A stretch of DNA of 64,000 nucleotides from an uncultured Prevotellaceae bacterium (GTDB lineage Bacteria; Bacteroidota; Bacteroidia; Bacteroidales; Bacteroidaceae), in the NCBI GenBank assembly GCA_902778535.1, contig CACYYG010000001.1, positions 62,001-126,000 on the forward strand. The letters run 5' to 3'. The notes below the pieces were generated by a model. The model was not told where the DNA came from. It worked only from the letters and a program-made list of their open reading frames with translations, and searched no databases. Positions 33,968 to 45,078 of the stretch are shown one piece after another; position 1 is the stretch's first letter; each line of letters begins with the position of its first letter. The position numbers were made by a program, and so were the translations under genes.

Positions 33968-34054
33968 ACGTTAATTCCTGTTCAGAAAGCATTGTTTTTT
34001 GCTCGAAGCGGTCAAATGATTGTATCCGGAGCTGGTTTTTGCCCAAAAAGATGC

Positions 34055-34093
34055 TCCGCATGAAAAAAAGTCAATGCCTTTTTTTCACGCGGA
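34055..34093. repeat. TCCGCGTG hairpin repeat, copy 2 (inverted)
   Basis: A 16-bp stem with one mismatch, TCCGCATGAAAAAAAG and CTTTTTTTCACGCGGA, loop TCAATGC. The loop is the reverse complement of the loop in copy 1 (12864-12902), so this copy is inserted in the opposite direction. It lies between the Ntn hydrolase and GH115 genes. Confidence 0.85.
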
Positions 34094-34152
34094 TACATCT
34101 TTTTTATCATTAGGGTTATCCTCAGCGAACAGGAAGTATTGCTACATTGTGC

Positions 34153-35205
34153 TCATTTGACTATTGCTGTGGAGTATGGCTTGCCGAAATTGCCATGCTG
34201 ATAATAGGTGGCGCTGAGGGTCTTGCTGTCGAACACCACCGACCAGCGGGTCATATCCTCGGATGCCACACGGCGGATAGACTCCACCACATCGTCGGCC
34301 TTCATCGTCGTCAGACTGTCCTTCATCTGCTGCATGATGTCGAAACGGCGATGAGAGTCCTCGCTGTAGAGGGAGTAGTCCTTCAGCCGACTCTCGGCCA
34401 GATAGTGGTTCGTGCAGAGCGGCGTCTCAACCACCAGCATCTTGTCGTCAACCCATTCCACGACAACGCATCTTCCCTTGGCATCGCTGATGGCCAGGTG
34501 GTGGGAAAAGTCGATGTCGGAGTGCATGTCGCAGGACTCAAGCAGCTTCAGCGCCTCCTCGACATTTGCGGCCTTGTCGAGCAGCACACGGATGGACGAG
34601 GTAGTGGTCAGATTAACACGTCCGCTATTCTGGTTGGTCTTCGTATGGTCGCCTGCCACGAGGTCAGCCACCACCAGTCCTTTCTCGTTCATGCCGTCGA
34701 GTGGCGCGTAGATGGCAGCCAGCAGGGCCATCTTCTCCGGCATTCCCTTGGGCTTCCAGTCGTCACCAAATCCCAGAAAGGAGATGCAGGCGGTAGAAAC
34801 CGACGCATAGTCCTTTTCAGGCTGAGTATGGATGATGGCGATGGGCGATTTGCACTCAGGCCAGTCGAAATTGCGGCCTATCAGCATGTTTCCGTCCTTG
34901 TCCTTGGTGCTGATGAAACTGCAACCGAAATCAGTTGGCTGGACATCGGGCGGCGACACCAGCCCATAAAACAAATGATTGCAAACAAACGCAGCTACCT
35001 CGTTTGGCGAGCTCGCGCCTCCCTGCTCCAGGAAGTCGTCAAGTCCGTAGTCGCCTCGAAAGGTCATCGTGTACATTTTGTCGCCCACCTGTTCCACACT
35101 CTGCGCAGCTGCATACTGCTTGCGGAACATCACGTATGCGCAGACTCCTGCCACTACGATCAGTACCAATACACTCCAAAGCGCAATCTTCAATACTTTC
35201 TTCAT
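34153..35205 (-). CDS. Linear amide C-N hydrolase, choloylglycine hydrolase-like (Ntn fold)
   Basis: 350 residues from the ATG at 35205. An N-terminal membrane anchor (VLKIALWSVLVLIVVAGVCAYVMF) is followed by the Ntn hydrolase domain. The nucleophile candidate is Cys95 in DFGCSFISTKDKDGNMLIGRNFDW, which carries the family's Arg/Asp region; NSGRVNLTTTSSIRVLLD is a further family-like segment. In this family the Cys becomes N-terminal after cleavage, so processing would be needed. The family includes bile salt hydrolases, penicillin V acylases and N-acyl amidases; the substrate is not predictable. It is the fourth gene of the GH3 operon, an odd fit for xylan breakdown. Confidence 0.78.
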   Translation of the reverse strand: MKKVLKIALWSVLVLIVVAGVCAYVMFRKQYAAAQSVEQVGDKMYTMTFRGDYGLDDFLEQGGASSPNEVAAFVCNHLFYGLVSPPDVQPTDFGCSFISTKDKDGNMLIGRNFDWPECKSPIAIIHTQPEKDYASVSTACISFLGFGDDWKPKGMPEKMALLAAIYAPLDGMNEKGLVVADLVAGDHTKTNQNSGRVNLTTTSSIRVLLDKAANVEEALKLLESCDMHSDIDFSHHLAISDAKGRCVVVEWVDDKMLVVETPLCTNHYLAESRLKDYSLYSEDSHRRFDIMQQMKDSLTTMKADDVVESIRRVASEDMTRWSVVFDSKTLSATYYQHGNFGKPYSTAIVK

Positions 35206-35260
35206 AATAATGTTTTCTCTGTGCAAAGCTTGTGCAAGCTTGTTTTACTTTCAGACAAGA

Positions 35261-38112
<2,852 letters not shown>

Positions 38113-38118
38113 AGTCGG

Positions 38119-40515
38119 TTATCTCTTTAAAAGGTTCATTTGTACCTGTGGTTTCATCACGTCGTTGACCTTTGCCTGCCAGGCTTTGGCATTAGCGGTG
38201 AGAGTGGCCTTGATGTCCTGCGAGGAGGCAGCGATGAGGAACTGGTATTCACCCTCAGCTACGACCCAAGCCGAAGCGGCTTCATCGAACGAGGCGAGGT
38301 CTTCGGCCTTAACGGTGAGCGTCAGCGTCTCGCTCTCGCCGGGCTTCAGCAGCTTGGTCTTGGCGTATGCCTTCAGCTCCTTGGCAGGCTTGTTGGCTGC
38401 CTTGTTGTCGGGAGCAGAGATGTAAAGCTGTACGACTTCCTTGCCGTCGTAGCTGCCTGTATTCTTGACAGTCACGCTGACCTCGTAGGCATTGCCCTTC
38501 TCGGCTATCTTGGCATCGCTGTAGTCAAACGTGGTGTAGCTGAGGCCGAAGCCGAAGGGATAGCTGACGGGCACCTCGAAAGAGTCGAAGTAACGGTAGC
38601 CCACGTAGATATCTTCTTCATAATCGGTATAGTCGACGTTCTTCACGTCACCCTTCTGCCCCTGATTCATCATGTCGATGCGGGGATCTTCGTCGATGGG
38701 GAAGTTTCTTGACGAGTAGGCATCGCTGAACTTGACGGGCCACGTCATGGTGAACTTGCCTGAAGGCGGCAGCTTGCCGCTGAGCACGTCGACAACGCTG
38801 TTGCCGCCCTCCTGACCGGCCTGCCAGGCGCAGAGAATGGCATCGGGCAGGTTCTTCCAGGAAGCAGTCTCGATGACGCCACCGATGTTGAGCAGCACCA
38901 CCACCTGCTTGCCAGCCTTGTGATAGACGTCGCACACCTGCCGGATGAGCTTCATCTCAGAGTCGTTCAGATTAAAGTCGGCTACCTTGCGGTCGATGAA
39001 CTCACCCGAGATGCGTCCGATGGTGATGATGGCCACATCGGCCTCATTGGCCTGAGCAGTCAGCTCAGAGGCAGTAAACAGTTTCTCGTCAGGCAGCGAG
39101 CCAGGCAGGAAGCTGGCGAGCATAGCAGCCTGCTCGTCCTTCTTGGCCAGCTCTTCAAGGGCCTTCATACGGGCTTCCTCAGCATCGGCAAGATACTTCT
39201 CGTAGGTGGTCTTCAGCTCGTCGCTCACGGTGTAGCCTCCTTTCTTCAGACCGTCGAGCAGCGAGACGACATAGGCGTGGTTCACATTGCCAGAGCCAGT
39301 GCCGCCGGCAATGAAGTCGTAGGACGTGCAGCCATACAGCGCCACCTTCTTGACGCTCTCCTTCAGAGGCAATACCTCGTTGTTCTTCATCAGCACCATA
39401 CCCTCGGCAGCCGACTGACGGGTTACGGCAGCATGTGCCTCGAGATTGGGCTTGTTGGAATACTGATAACCCTGGAAGCGCGGACTCTTCTCGACGAGAT
39501 TCAGAATGCGCTGAACGTTGCGGTCGAGGTCGGCCTCGGCCAGCTTGCCGCTCTTCACACCAGCCACGATGCTGTCGAACTGCTCTTTCTTGCCAGGCTG
39601 CAGCATGTCATTGCCGGCCCACATCTGCTTGGCTCCGTCCTTGCCGCCGAACCAGTCGGTCATCACCGTGCCCTCATAGCCCCACTCGTCGCGCAGGATG
39701 GTCTGCACCAAGTCCTTGCTCTCAGAAGTATAGACGCCGTTGATATAATTATAGGAAGTCATCACCGTCCAAGGCTTGCTCTCCTTGATGGCAATCTCGA
39801 AGCCCTTCAGATAGATTTCGCGAAGGGCGCGCTGCGAGATGTGCGCATCTGTGTTCATGCGGTTGGTCTCCTGGTTGTTGGCGGCAAAGTGCTTGATGCT
39901 CGTGCCCACGTCGTTCTTCTGCACGCCGGCAATGTAGGCGGCAGCCGTCTTTCCGGCCACCACAGGATCCTCGGAATAATATTCGAAATTACGGCCACAC
40001 AAAGGATTGCGCATGATGTTGATGGCAGGAGCCAGCAGCACGTCGGCACCATATTCCTTCACCTCTTCGCCAATGGCCTGGCCTACTTCCTCTACGAGCT
40101 GCGTGTTCCACGTAGAAGCGAGCAGCGTTCCGATGGGGAAATGGGTGCAATAGTAAGTGGCGGAGTCGCCTTCGCGGGTAGCGTCGATGCGGAGTCCGGC
40201 AGGACCGTCGGCCAGCACGATGGAAGGGATGCCCAGCGAGTCGAGCGGATAGGTAGTACCGGCAGCACCAGGCACGAGATTCTTGGTGGCACCGATAACG
40301 GCATCGTCGCCAGAGAATCCGGCCATTCCCACGCCAATCACGAAGTGGGCCTTGTCCTCAAGCGAGAGTTTGGCCAACACCTCCTCCTGATCGATGGTGT
40401 TGTTTGTCACTTTGTCGGCAGAATTACATCCGACCAAAGGCAGAAGGGCAAAAAGGTAAAAAGACAAGAATCCTTTCACCGTCGCCACCACTTTTGATAA
40501 CCGTTCTTTCTTCAT
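38119..40515 (-). CDS. GH3 family beta-glycosidase (beta-xylosidase or beta-glucosidase), lipoprotein
   Basis: 798 residues. The lipobox ends at Cys30 (FALLPLVGC), so it is probably membrane-anchored in the periplasm or on the surface. The order is GH3 N-terminal barrel, C-terminal alpha/beta domain and fibronectin III-like domain (VTVKNTGSYDGKEVVQLYI). The catalytic nucleophile is Asp287 in EGTVMTDWFGG; sugar-binding residues lie in SIKHFAANNQETNR and LADGPAGLRID. The neighbours favour xylo-oligosaccharides as substrate, but GH3 specificity cannot be read safely. It is the first gene of the four-gene operon. Confidence 0.92.
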   Translation of the reverse strand: MKKERLSKVVATVKGFLSFYLFALLPLVGCNSADKVTNNTIDQEEVLAKLSLEDKAHFVIGVGMAGFSGDDAVIGATKNLVPGAAGTTYPLDSLGIPSIVLADGPAGLRIDATREGDSATYYCTHFPIGTLLASTWNTQLVEEVGQAIGEEVKEYGADVLLAPAINIMRNPLCGRNFEYYSEDPVVAGKTAAAYIAGVQKNDVGTSIKHFAANNQETNRMNTDAHISQRALREIYLKGFEIAIKESKPWTVMTSYNYINGVYTSESKDLVQTILRDEWGYEGTVMTDWFGGKDGAKQMWAGNDMLQPGKKEQFDSIVAGVKSGKLAEADLDRNVQRILNLVEKSPRFQGYQYSNKPNLEAHAAVTRQSAAEGMVLMKNNEVLPLKESVKKVALYGCTSYDFIAGGTGSGNVNHAYVVSLLDGLKKGGYTVSDELKTTYEKYLADAEEARMKALEELAKKDEQAAMLASFLPGSLPDEKLFTASELTAQANEADVAIITIGRISGEFIDRKVADFNLNDSEMKLIRQVCDVYHKAGKQVVVLLNIGGVIETASWKNLPDAILCAWQAGQEGGNSVVDVLSGKLPPSGKFTMTWPVKFSDAYSSRNFPIDEDPRIDMMNQGQKGDVKNVDYTDYEEDIYVGYRYFDSFEVPVSYPFGFGLSYTTFDYSDAKIAEKGNAYEVSVTVKNTGSYDGKEVVQLYISAPDNKAANKPAKELKAYAKTKLLKPGESETLTLTVKAEDLASFDEAASAWVVAEGEYQFLIAASSQDIKATLTANAKAWQAKVNDVMKPQVQMNLLKR

Positions 40516-40538
40516 AATTTTACTCGTTTTACAGTTTC

Positions 40539-40562
40539 ACATGCTATGCATGTACAAAGGTA
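40539..40562 (-). promoter_or_regulatory. GH3 operon -7 element with downstream palindrome
   Basis: On the minus strand TACCTTTG (40555-40562) is a consensus -7 box, about 40 bases before the GH3 ATG. Directly after it, where transcription should start, is ACATGC-TAT-GCATGT (40539-40553), a perfect 6-bp inverted repeat and candidate operator. A -33 TTTG is not evident. Confidence 0.55.
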
Positions 40563-40745
40563 CAACAATTATTTGAAATAAAAACTTCTAAATGAAAAAA
40601 GTCATTATTTTTTTTGTCGAAGAGGGCAAAACTGGTAGCTGCGGACAGCAGTCGTTAAGGCAATAATAACGCAGATATTAGACAGTTAACACAAAAAACC
40701 CCGCTACGGTCTTGCGACTTTCGCGGGATTCATAATGAAAGGAGG

Positions 40746-40761
40746 AGTGGTACCTCCAGGA
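40746..40761 (-). other. Candidate attL: 3' fragment of a tRNA gene
   Basis: The plus-strand bases GTGGTACCTCCAGGA, read on the minus strand, give TCCTGGAGGTACCAC. This looks like the 3' half of a T-stem, a 7-base acceptor strand (AGGTACC) and the discriminator A of a tRNA. Upstream of it, where the T-loop (TTCGA) should be, the match ends in unrelated AT-rich sequence. Such fragments are left at one prophage end when a tyrosine integrase inserts into a tRNA gene; the intact tRNA would be at the other end, outside the window. It lies 180 bases from the integrase gene. Confidence 0.55.
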
Positions 40762-40830
40762 CTACTTTTTTACAATTATATTGAAATAGAAAAATCTCCG
40801 AAAACCACTATATACAGGGCATTTCCGAAA

Positions 40831-40891
40831 GATACGTTTTTAATCTTTTCCAAAACAATTCAAAATTTTTGATACGTTTTTGATACGTTTT
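40831..40891 (+). repeat. Three GATACGTTTT direct repeats before the integrase
   Basis: Copies at 40831-40840, 40871-40880 and 40882-40891, between the candidate attL and the integrase gene. Their size and place are like arm-type integrase sites or excisionase sites. The last two overlap the -33 region of the integrase promoter, so they could also be operators. Confidence 0.6.
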
Positions 40892-40912
40892 CAGAATAAT
40901 TTCGTAATTTTG
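40879..40912 (+). promoter_or_regulatory. Integrase promoter
   Basis: TTTG at 40879-40882, a 22-base spacer (slightly long) and TAATTTTG at 40905-40912, 28 bases before the integrase ATG. Confidence 0.5.
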
Positions 40913-40939
40913 CAGACGTAATCTTCATTTCTTATTTAT

Positions 40940-42376
40940 ATGGTTAGCATCATTGGAAGACAGTACGGCGGCGAAGAAGAGGTCAGACTCTCCGTCCGCA
41001 TTTATACAAAAGATGTACATAACGGCATCGCGCTCGGCATCAGTGTTGACAAACTGCGATGGCAGCTCATTCAGCAAACGTTAAAGACAGCCAAGACTGC
41101 CCACAAACGAGGGACGAGCATTTTCATAGAGGACACCCTGGCATCAAAGCTGTGGCAGATACAGAAGGACTTGTCAATCGAAGAGAAAGCAGGAACGCTT
41201 ACCGTTGATTCAGCTTCTAACACCATTAACGCGGTCCTGCACAAGGACGAAATAGAGGTCATTGAAAAGAAGAAAGCTGAGAAAGAAAAGATGCTGCAGG
41301 CCGCAAGAGAGCTGAACAAGCCTACCCTATCGCAGTATATTGACCAATATATTGCTGATTGCGAGTCAGGCGCACGTCTGAAGCGCAGGAGCACAAGCAA
41401 GATTTCTCCTGCTACTATCAAAGGCTACAAAACCTTCAGGAATGTCTTTGCCGACTACCAGAAGAAACGTAAAAAGGTGGTTGATTGGGAAAACGTGACG
41501 CTTGACCTCTATTTCGACCTGAAGAACTTCTATATTGAACAGGGCTACTCGCCAAACACCATAGCCAGGTACATGCGGACGTTCAAGATTATGCTGAATG
41601 CAGCAAAGGAATTGCATCTGACTGCCAACGATGACTTCCAGTCATCACGCTTTTCCGTCGACTGGGAGGAAGTAGACAATATCTACATCCCTACTGAGCG
41701 TATAAATGAGATGTGCAACATAGACCTCATGGATCATGCTTCCCTGCTCAAGCGTATCAATAATATAAATAATGTGTGCGCCGAAGAGATAAACAGCCTT
41801 ATTGAATTCATCAGCAAAGAGTCTCACCGGCGAATGCTTGACAATGCCCGCGACATTTTCCTAGTCGGATGTATGATAGGACAGCGCATCAGCGATTATT
41901 CCCGTGTCGATGCTGATATGATTGAAGAGATGATGGGCAAGGAGTTTATACACCTTACACAGCAGAAGACGGGCAAAGAGGTGTACATTCCCGTGCTTGG
42001 CAACCTGAAAGAAATTTTGCAGAAGCATCATGGCCGTCTGCCACACATCAAGGACTCAAAGCTCAATGAGCGCATCAAGCTGGTCGGACTCTTGCTCGGC
42101 TGGACGGAACCTGCAAACATCAACGCGCAGAAGGGAATGTTGTCCTACACGTCCAAGAAGAAGTTCTATGAGTGCATCGTCACACACACTGCCAGACGTT
42201 CTTTTGCCACCAATGCATACAAAAGCGGAGTGCCGCTGTCTGCCATCATGGCAGTCACAGGGCACTCAACGGAACAAATGCTACGAAAATATCTGAAGCT
42301 TGACAGCAAAGAGCGTGCATTGATGGCTGCTGCTGAGTTTGACAAGGTGGCTAAAGCTTCTGGTACTTCTCTATGA
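40940..42376 (+). CDS. int: Tyrosine recombinase (phage integrase)
   Basis: 478 residues. An N-terminal arm-binding-like region and a SAM-like core-binding domain (TLSQYIDQYIADCESGARL, about residue 132 on) precede the catalytic domain. The Arg of the first box is in GCMIGQRISDYSRVD; the lysine is in LTQQKTGKEVYIPV; the HxxR box is HTARRSFATNAYKSG; the final His and nucleophile Tyr are in AVTGHSTEQMLRKYLKL. All catalytic residues are present. It is longer than many Bacteroidota integrases. It ends in a 26-base convergent overlap with the tail protein gene on the minus strand. Confidence 0.93.
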   Translation: MVSIIGRQYGGEEEVRLSVRIYTKDVHNGIALGISVDKLRWQLIQQTLKTAKTAHKRGTSIFIEDTLASKLWQIQKDLSIEEKAGTLTVDSASNTINAVLHKDEIEVIEKKKAEKEKMLQAARELNKPTLSQYIDQYIADCESGARLKRRSTSKISPATIKGYKTFRNVFADYQKKRKKVVDWENVTLDLYFDLKNFYIEQGYSPNTIARYMRTFKIMLNAAKELHLTANDDFQSSRFSVDWEEVDNIYIPTERINEMCNIDLMDHASLLKRINNINNVCAEEINSLIEFISKESHRRMLDNARDIFLVGCMIGQRISDYSRVDADMIEEMMGKEFIHLTQQKTGKEVYIPVLGNLKEILQKHHGRLPHIKDSKLNERIKLVGLLLGWTEPANINAQKGMLSYTSKKKFYECIVTHTARRSFATNAYKSGVPLSAIMAVTGHSTEQMLRKYLKLDSKERALMAAAEFDKVAKASGTSL

Positions 42377-45062
42377 CATCGAGGATGAGCGACGAGTAGC
42401 GCTCGTCTGGCAGCATCTGCAGGTACACCGCGAAACGCCAGAAACGATACGGATGACCAGGAAGGTATGGTGCATGGTTGCGCTGTGCCTTTCCTATTAG
42501 CTTCCAGTTGATGGCATCGTTGCTGCCGTAAAGGAAGATGACGGGGACGCGGCCTGTGCCACAGTCGTTCATCTGCTGAAAACCCTGTATGACCTGCATC
42601 GTGTCTGCAAAGGATAACGTGCGAGATACGATGATTGCAGAAGTGGTACTCTGACTACTTTCGTATTCAAAAGGATTATCGAGGATGAGAAGCTTGCCGT
42701 CAGCCAACTCGACGTAGGGATGGGGATAGGCATTGACGACTGCCTTGATTGCCGGCAGGAGTATTGTCGACCACGAACCATCACGGAGAGAGAGGACGTA
42801 GGCCGGTTGCGCCGACACAGCCGATGACGGGACCAGGATAAGGCGCTCCTTAGCATAGTCGTAAAGGGCAGTAGCATCCTGAAAAGCATCGACGGGGCTG
42901 GTATTGTAGTTAAGGAGTGTAACGATATCTGAATCAACAAAAGTTCCTCCACTGCTGAACTCGTTGATAAGCGACTGCAGCTTTGACGTGTCGATTATCG
43001 GGCCGTGAAGAGCATCGGAGAGCGATACAGCATCCTGCTCAACAATCCGTGAAAGGCCACGCGAAGTGGCGAAGACGATGGACTGGTCGAGCTGGCAGAT
43101 TGACTTCGGATTGCTGCACACCTCGCGGCTGACATTGTGCGAGCTGCTGTAGGTGCCTGTCTGGCGATTCACTGATAGCGCCCAGATGCCATCTGAGCAG
43201 AATACCATAAGGTCATGGTCACCAAACTGTCCTGGGCTGATGGCTCGCGTAGCGACACCCAGCCCGTAAATGGTGCCTACGCCTACCGTCTGACGAGCCT
43301 CAAGCGGGAAGAAGAACGGATTGTTAATCTCTGATACAAAAATTTTATTGGGTGACGGAACTACCTTTGCCGTCGTAGCTGGTGCTGATGAAACGGTGGT
43401 ATACTCGCCTATTGTTCTCGAACCTTCTAGCAAAGGCAGGCGAGTCATGGTTAGTGATTTGCCGCGGCCAAAAGTCCTACTACCTCCGCTTATGGTCTCA
43501 TACGTAACAGTCATCTCAACAGCCCTTGAGTCTGGGTAGAACATGGGGAGCATTTTCATAACATTGTCATTGAGCCAGCCCAGGCCGTTTGCTACTACCA
43601 CCTTGACGCCATCGTCGGTAGCAATCTTGACATAGATGTAATTATACTGCTCAGCACTTGTCGTGGTGTCGTCTATATACGGCAGCATCGTGTTGAACGT
43701 AAAACCGTCAAAAAGATTTTCCTCGGCTGCAAAAACGTGGAGACGCTTGTTGTAGACGAAAGAATGGCGATTGCCTGATTCGTCGGGCTTCAGTATATGG
43801 TGCGAGCGATAGTCATCCTCCATTCTCTCCTGTGCCGAAAGTGCTGCCAAAGTTGATCCCTGAACTGGGAAATCAGCAAAATCTGATGGCATATTATGGT
43901 TGAGGCCAAAGGATGCTATCTTGAAAAAGATGTCTGGCGAAAACAGCTTCTCATCATAGGCATCCTTTCCCAGTTCGGACATGTGGACATATACATAGCT
44001 TGTAGACAGGAACTGGGAAAATTTCCAAGGTTCTAATTTGCCATTTCGAAGCTTATAGGTTGTATCAGGTAATACGCCCACAAACTTAATTAGCTCACCT
44101 TGTCGAGTTCGTGTAATAGGAGTCGATATAAAGACATCAAGGGAGGTAACAATGTCACTCCAGTACTGCTTCAAATTACTCCATCCGTATCCAATGCATT
44201 TATATAGCAGCTTTGCAGCAATATAGTGCAGCTGCATCTCGTTAGTGCCGGCTGCCTCAATCTTATGTGGTGTTGCGCGGACGTTCACGCCCATACCGTT
44301 CATGTTTATATAGTCCTCATGGCCGATGCATACTGGCATAAGAACAGGGGCTGAGTGACGGACAAGACTAGTACCGTCGTAAAGACGCAGACAATAGCGG
44401 ACGTAGAATGGGGCATAAAAATGTCCTTCGTTGGTAATCTCGTTGTGCACACGGTTGATGAGAGCGTATGCATTCTCCGTCACCTCAGCACGGTACGACT
44501 CCTTAACGGATACCTTGGGACTATCTCCCTTCTCTTGGTTATCCAAGTCGAACATCTCGGCAGCAGCTTTACTAAGCGGCTGTTTAGTGTCTCCAGAGTA
44601 TGTAGCATCAGTAAGAGAGAATTGGATGTTGATAAAGGGAGGCTGTGTGCCCAAATACTTGTAGACGCCATCTTTAAATAGGACATAGTGGATGCCCGTG
44701 GTGGTGACAATACATAGCGTATTGCCGACAGAGGAGATATCTTTGATTTGTGTGGCATCTATGCTGCTGATTGTTTTTGGGAAACCCGCCGATGGATCCT
44801 CGTCAGAGCTATTGTCCCACCAAAAAAGGGTGTCGCCGACGGAAGTGATATAGTTGGTATATGACGCTCCATCATGTACATAAATGAGAGTGTGTACTGT
44901 AGAGTCTGCGCTGAGCGTCTTAATTTTCGTTCCGTCAACAAAGGACGGGCGCAGGGTGCCGTCATGCAGCTCTACGCCAGCGCAAACGGCAAGCTCGCCA
45001 GGTGTTACCGCACGGTCATCAGGTGAGAGCGTCAGTCCCTTTGGTCTTATTTCCTTGTTCAT
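42351..45062 (-). CDS. Large prophage structural protein, probable tail component
   Basis: 903 residues, no signal peptide. It begins MNKEIRPKGLTLSPDDRAVTPGEL and consists mostly of short beta-strand segments of the type found in propeller or tail-hub proteins (VGDTLFWWDNSS; VGNTLCIVTTTGIHYVLF; HDLMVFCSDGIWALSV). I do not recognise a named family with certainty; similar N-termini occur in Bacteroidota phage structural proteins. Its place at the end of the minus-strand phage block beside a fibre-like gene supports a virion role. It lies 16 bases after that gene. Confidence 0.6.
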   Translation of the reverse strand: MNKEIRPKGLTLSPDDRAVTPGELAVCAGVELHDGTLRPSFVDGTKIKTLSADSTVHTLIYVHDGASYTNYITSVGDTLFWWDNSSDEDPSAGFPKTISSIDATQIKDISSVGNTLCIVTTTGIHYVLFKDGVYKYLGTQPPFINIQFSLTDATYSGDTKQPLSKAAAEMFDLDNQEKGDSPKVSVKESYRAEVTENAYALINRVHNEITNEGHFYAPFYVRYCLRLYDGTSLVRHSAPVLMPVCIGHEDYINMNGMGVNVRATPHKIEAAGTNEMQLHYIAAKLLYKCIGYGWSNLKQYWSDIVTSLDVFISTPITRTRQGELIKFVGVLPDTTYKLRNGKLEPWKFSQFLSTSYVYVHMSELGKDAYDEKLFSPDIFFKIASFGLNHNMPSDFADFPVQGSTLAALSAQERMEDDYRSHHILKPDESGNRHSFVYNKRLHVFAAEENLFDGFTFNTMLPYIDDTTTSAEQYNYIYVKIATDDGVKVVVANGLGWLNDNVMKMLPMFYPDSRAVEMTVTYETISGGSRTFGRGKSLTMTRLPLLEGSRTIGEYTTVSSAPATTAKVVPSPNKIFVSEINNPFFFPLEARQTVGVGTIYGLGVATRAISPGQFGDHDLMVFCSDGIWALSVNRQTGTYSSSHNVSREVCSNPKSICQLDQSIVFATSRGLSRIVEQDAVSLSDALHGPIIDTSKLQSLINEFSSGGTFVDSDIVTLLNYNTSPVDAFQDATALYDYAKERLILVPSSAVSAQPAYVLSLRDGSWSTILLPAIKAVVNAYPHPYVELADGKLLILDNPFEYESSQSTTSAIIVSRTLSFADTMQVIQGFQQMNDCGTGRVPVIFLYGSNDAINWKLIGKAQRNHAPYLPGHPYRFWRFAVYLQMLPDERYSSLILDVIEKYQKL

Positions 45063-45078
45063 GATATAATGATTTATT

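Larger units (their letters stand above)
40516..40939. other. Host-prophage junction region without genes
   Basis: About 420 bases. From left: the GH3 promoter (40539-40562), an AT-rich stretch, a GC-rich hairpin-like segment (40699-40728), the candidate attL with a tRNA 3'-end fragment (40746-40761), then AT-rich sequence with three GATACGTTTT repeats and the integrase promoter. No open frame with support. Confidence 0.65.

Noticed and set aside
38920-40497. A 525-codon open frame opposite the GH3 gene
   Set aside because: Antisense shadow of a gene with clear GH3 motifs and lipoprotein signal; Val/Leu/His-rich translation without motifs.
40699-40728. A strong rho-independent terminator at the prophage border
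   Set aside because: CCCGC and GCGGG can pair, but the stem is only 5 bp and no T run follows on either strand close enough to support the call.
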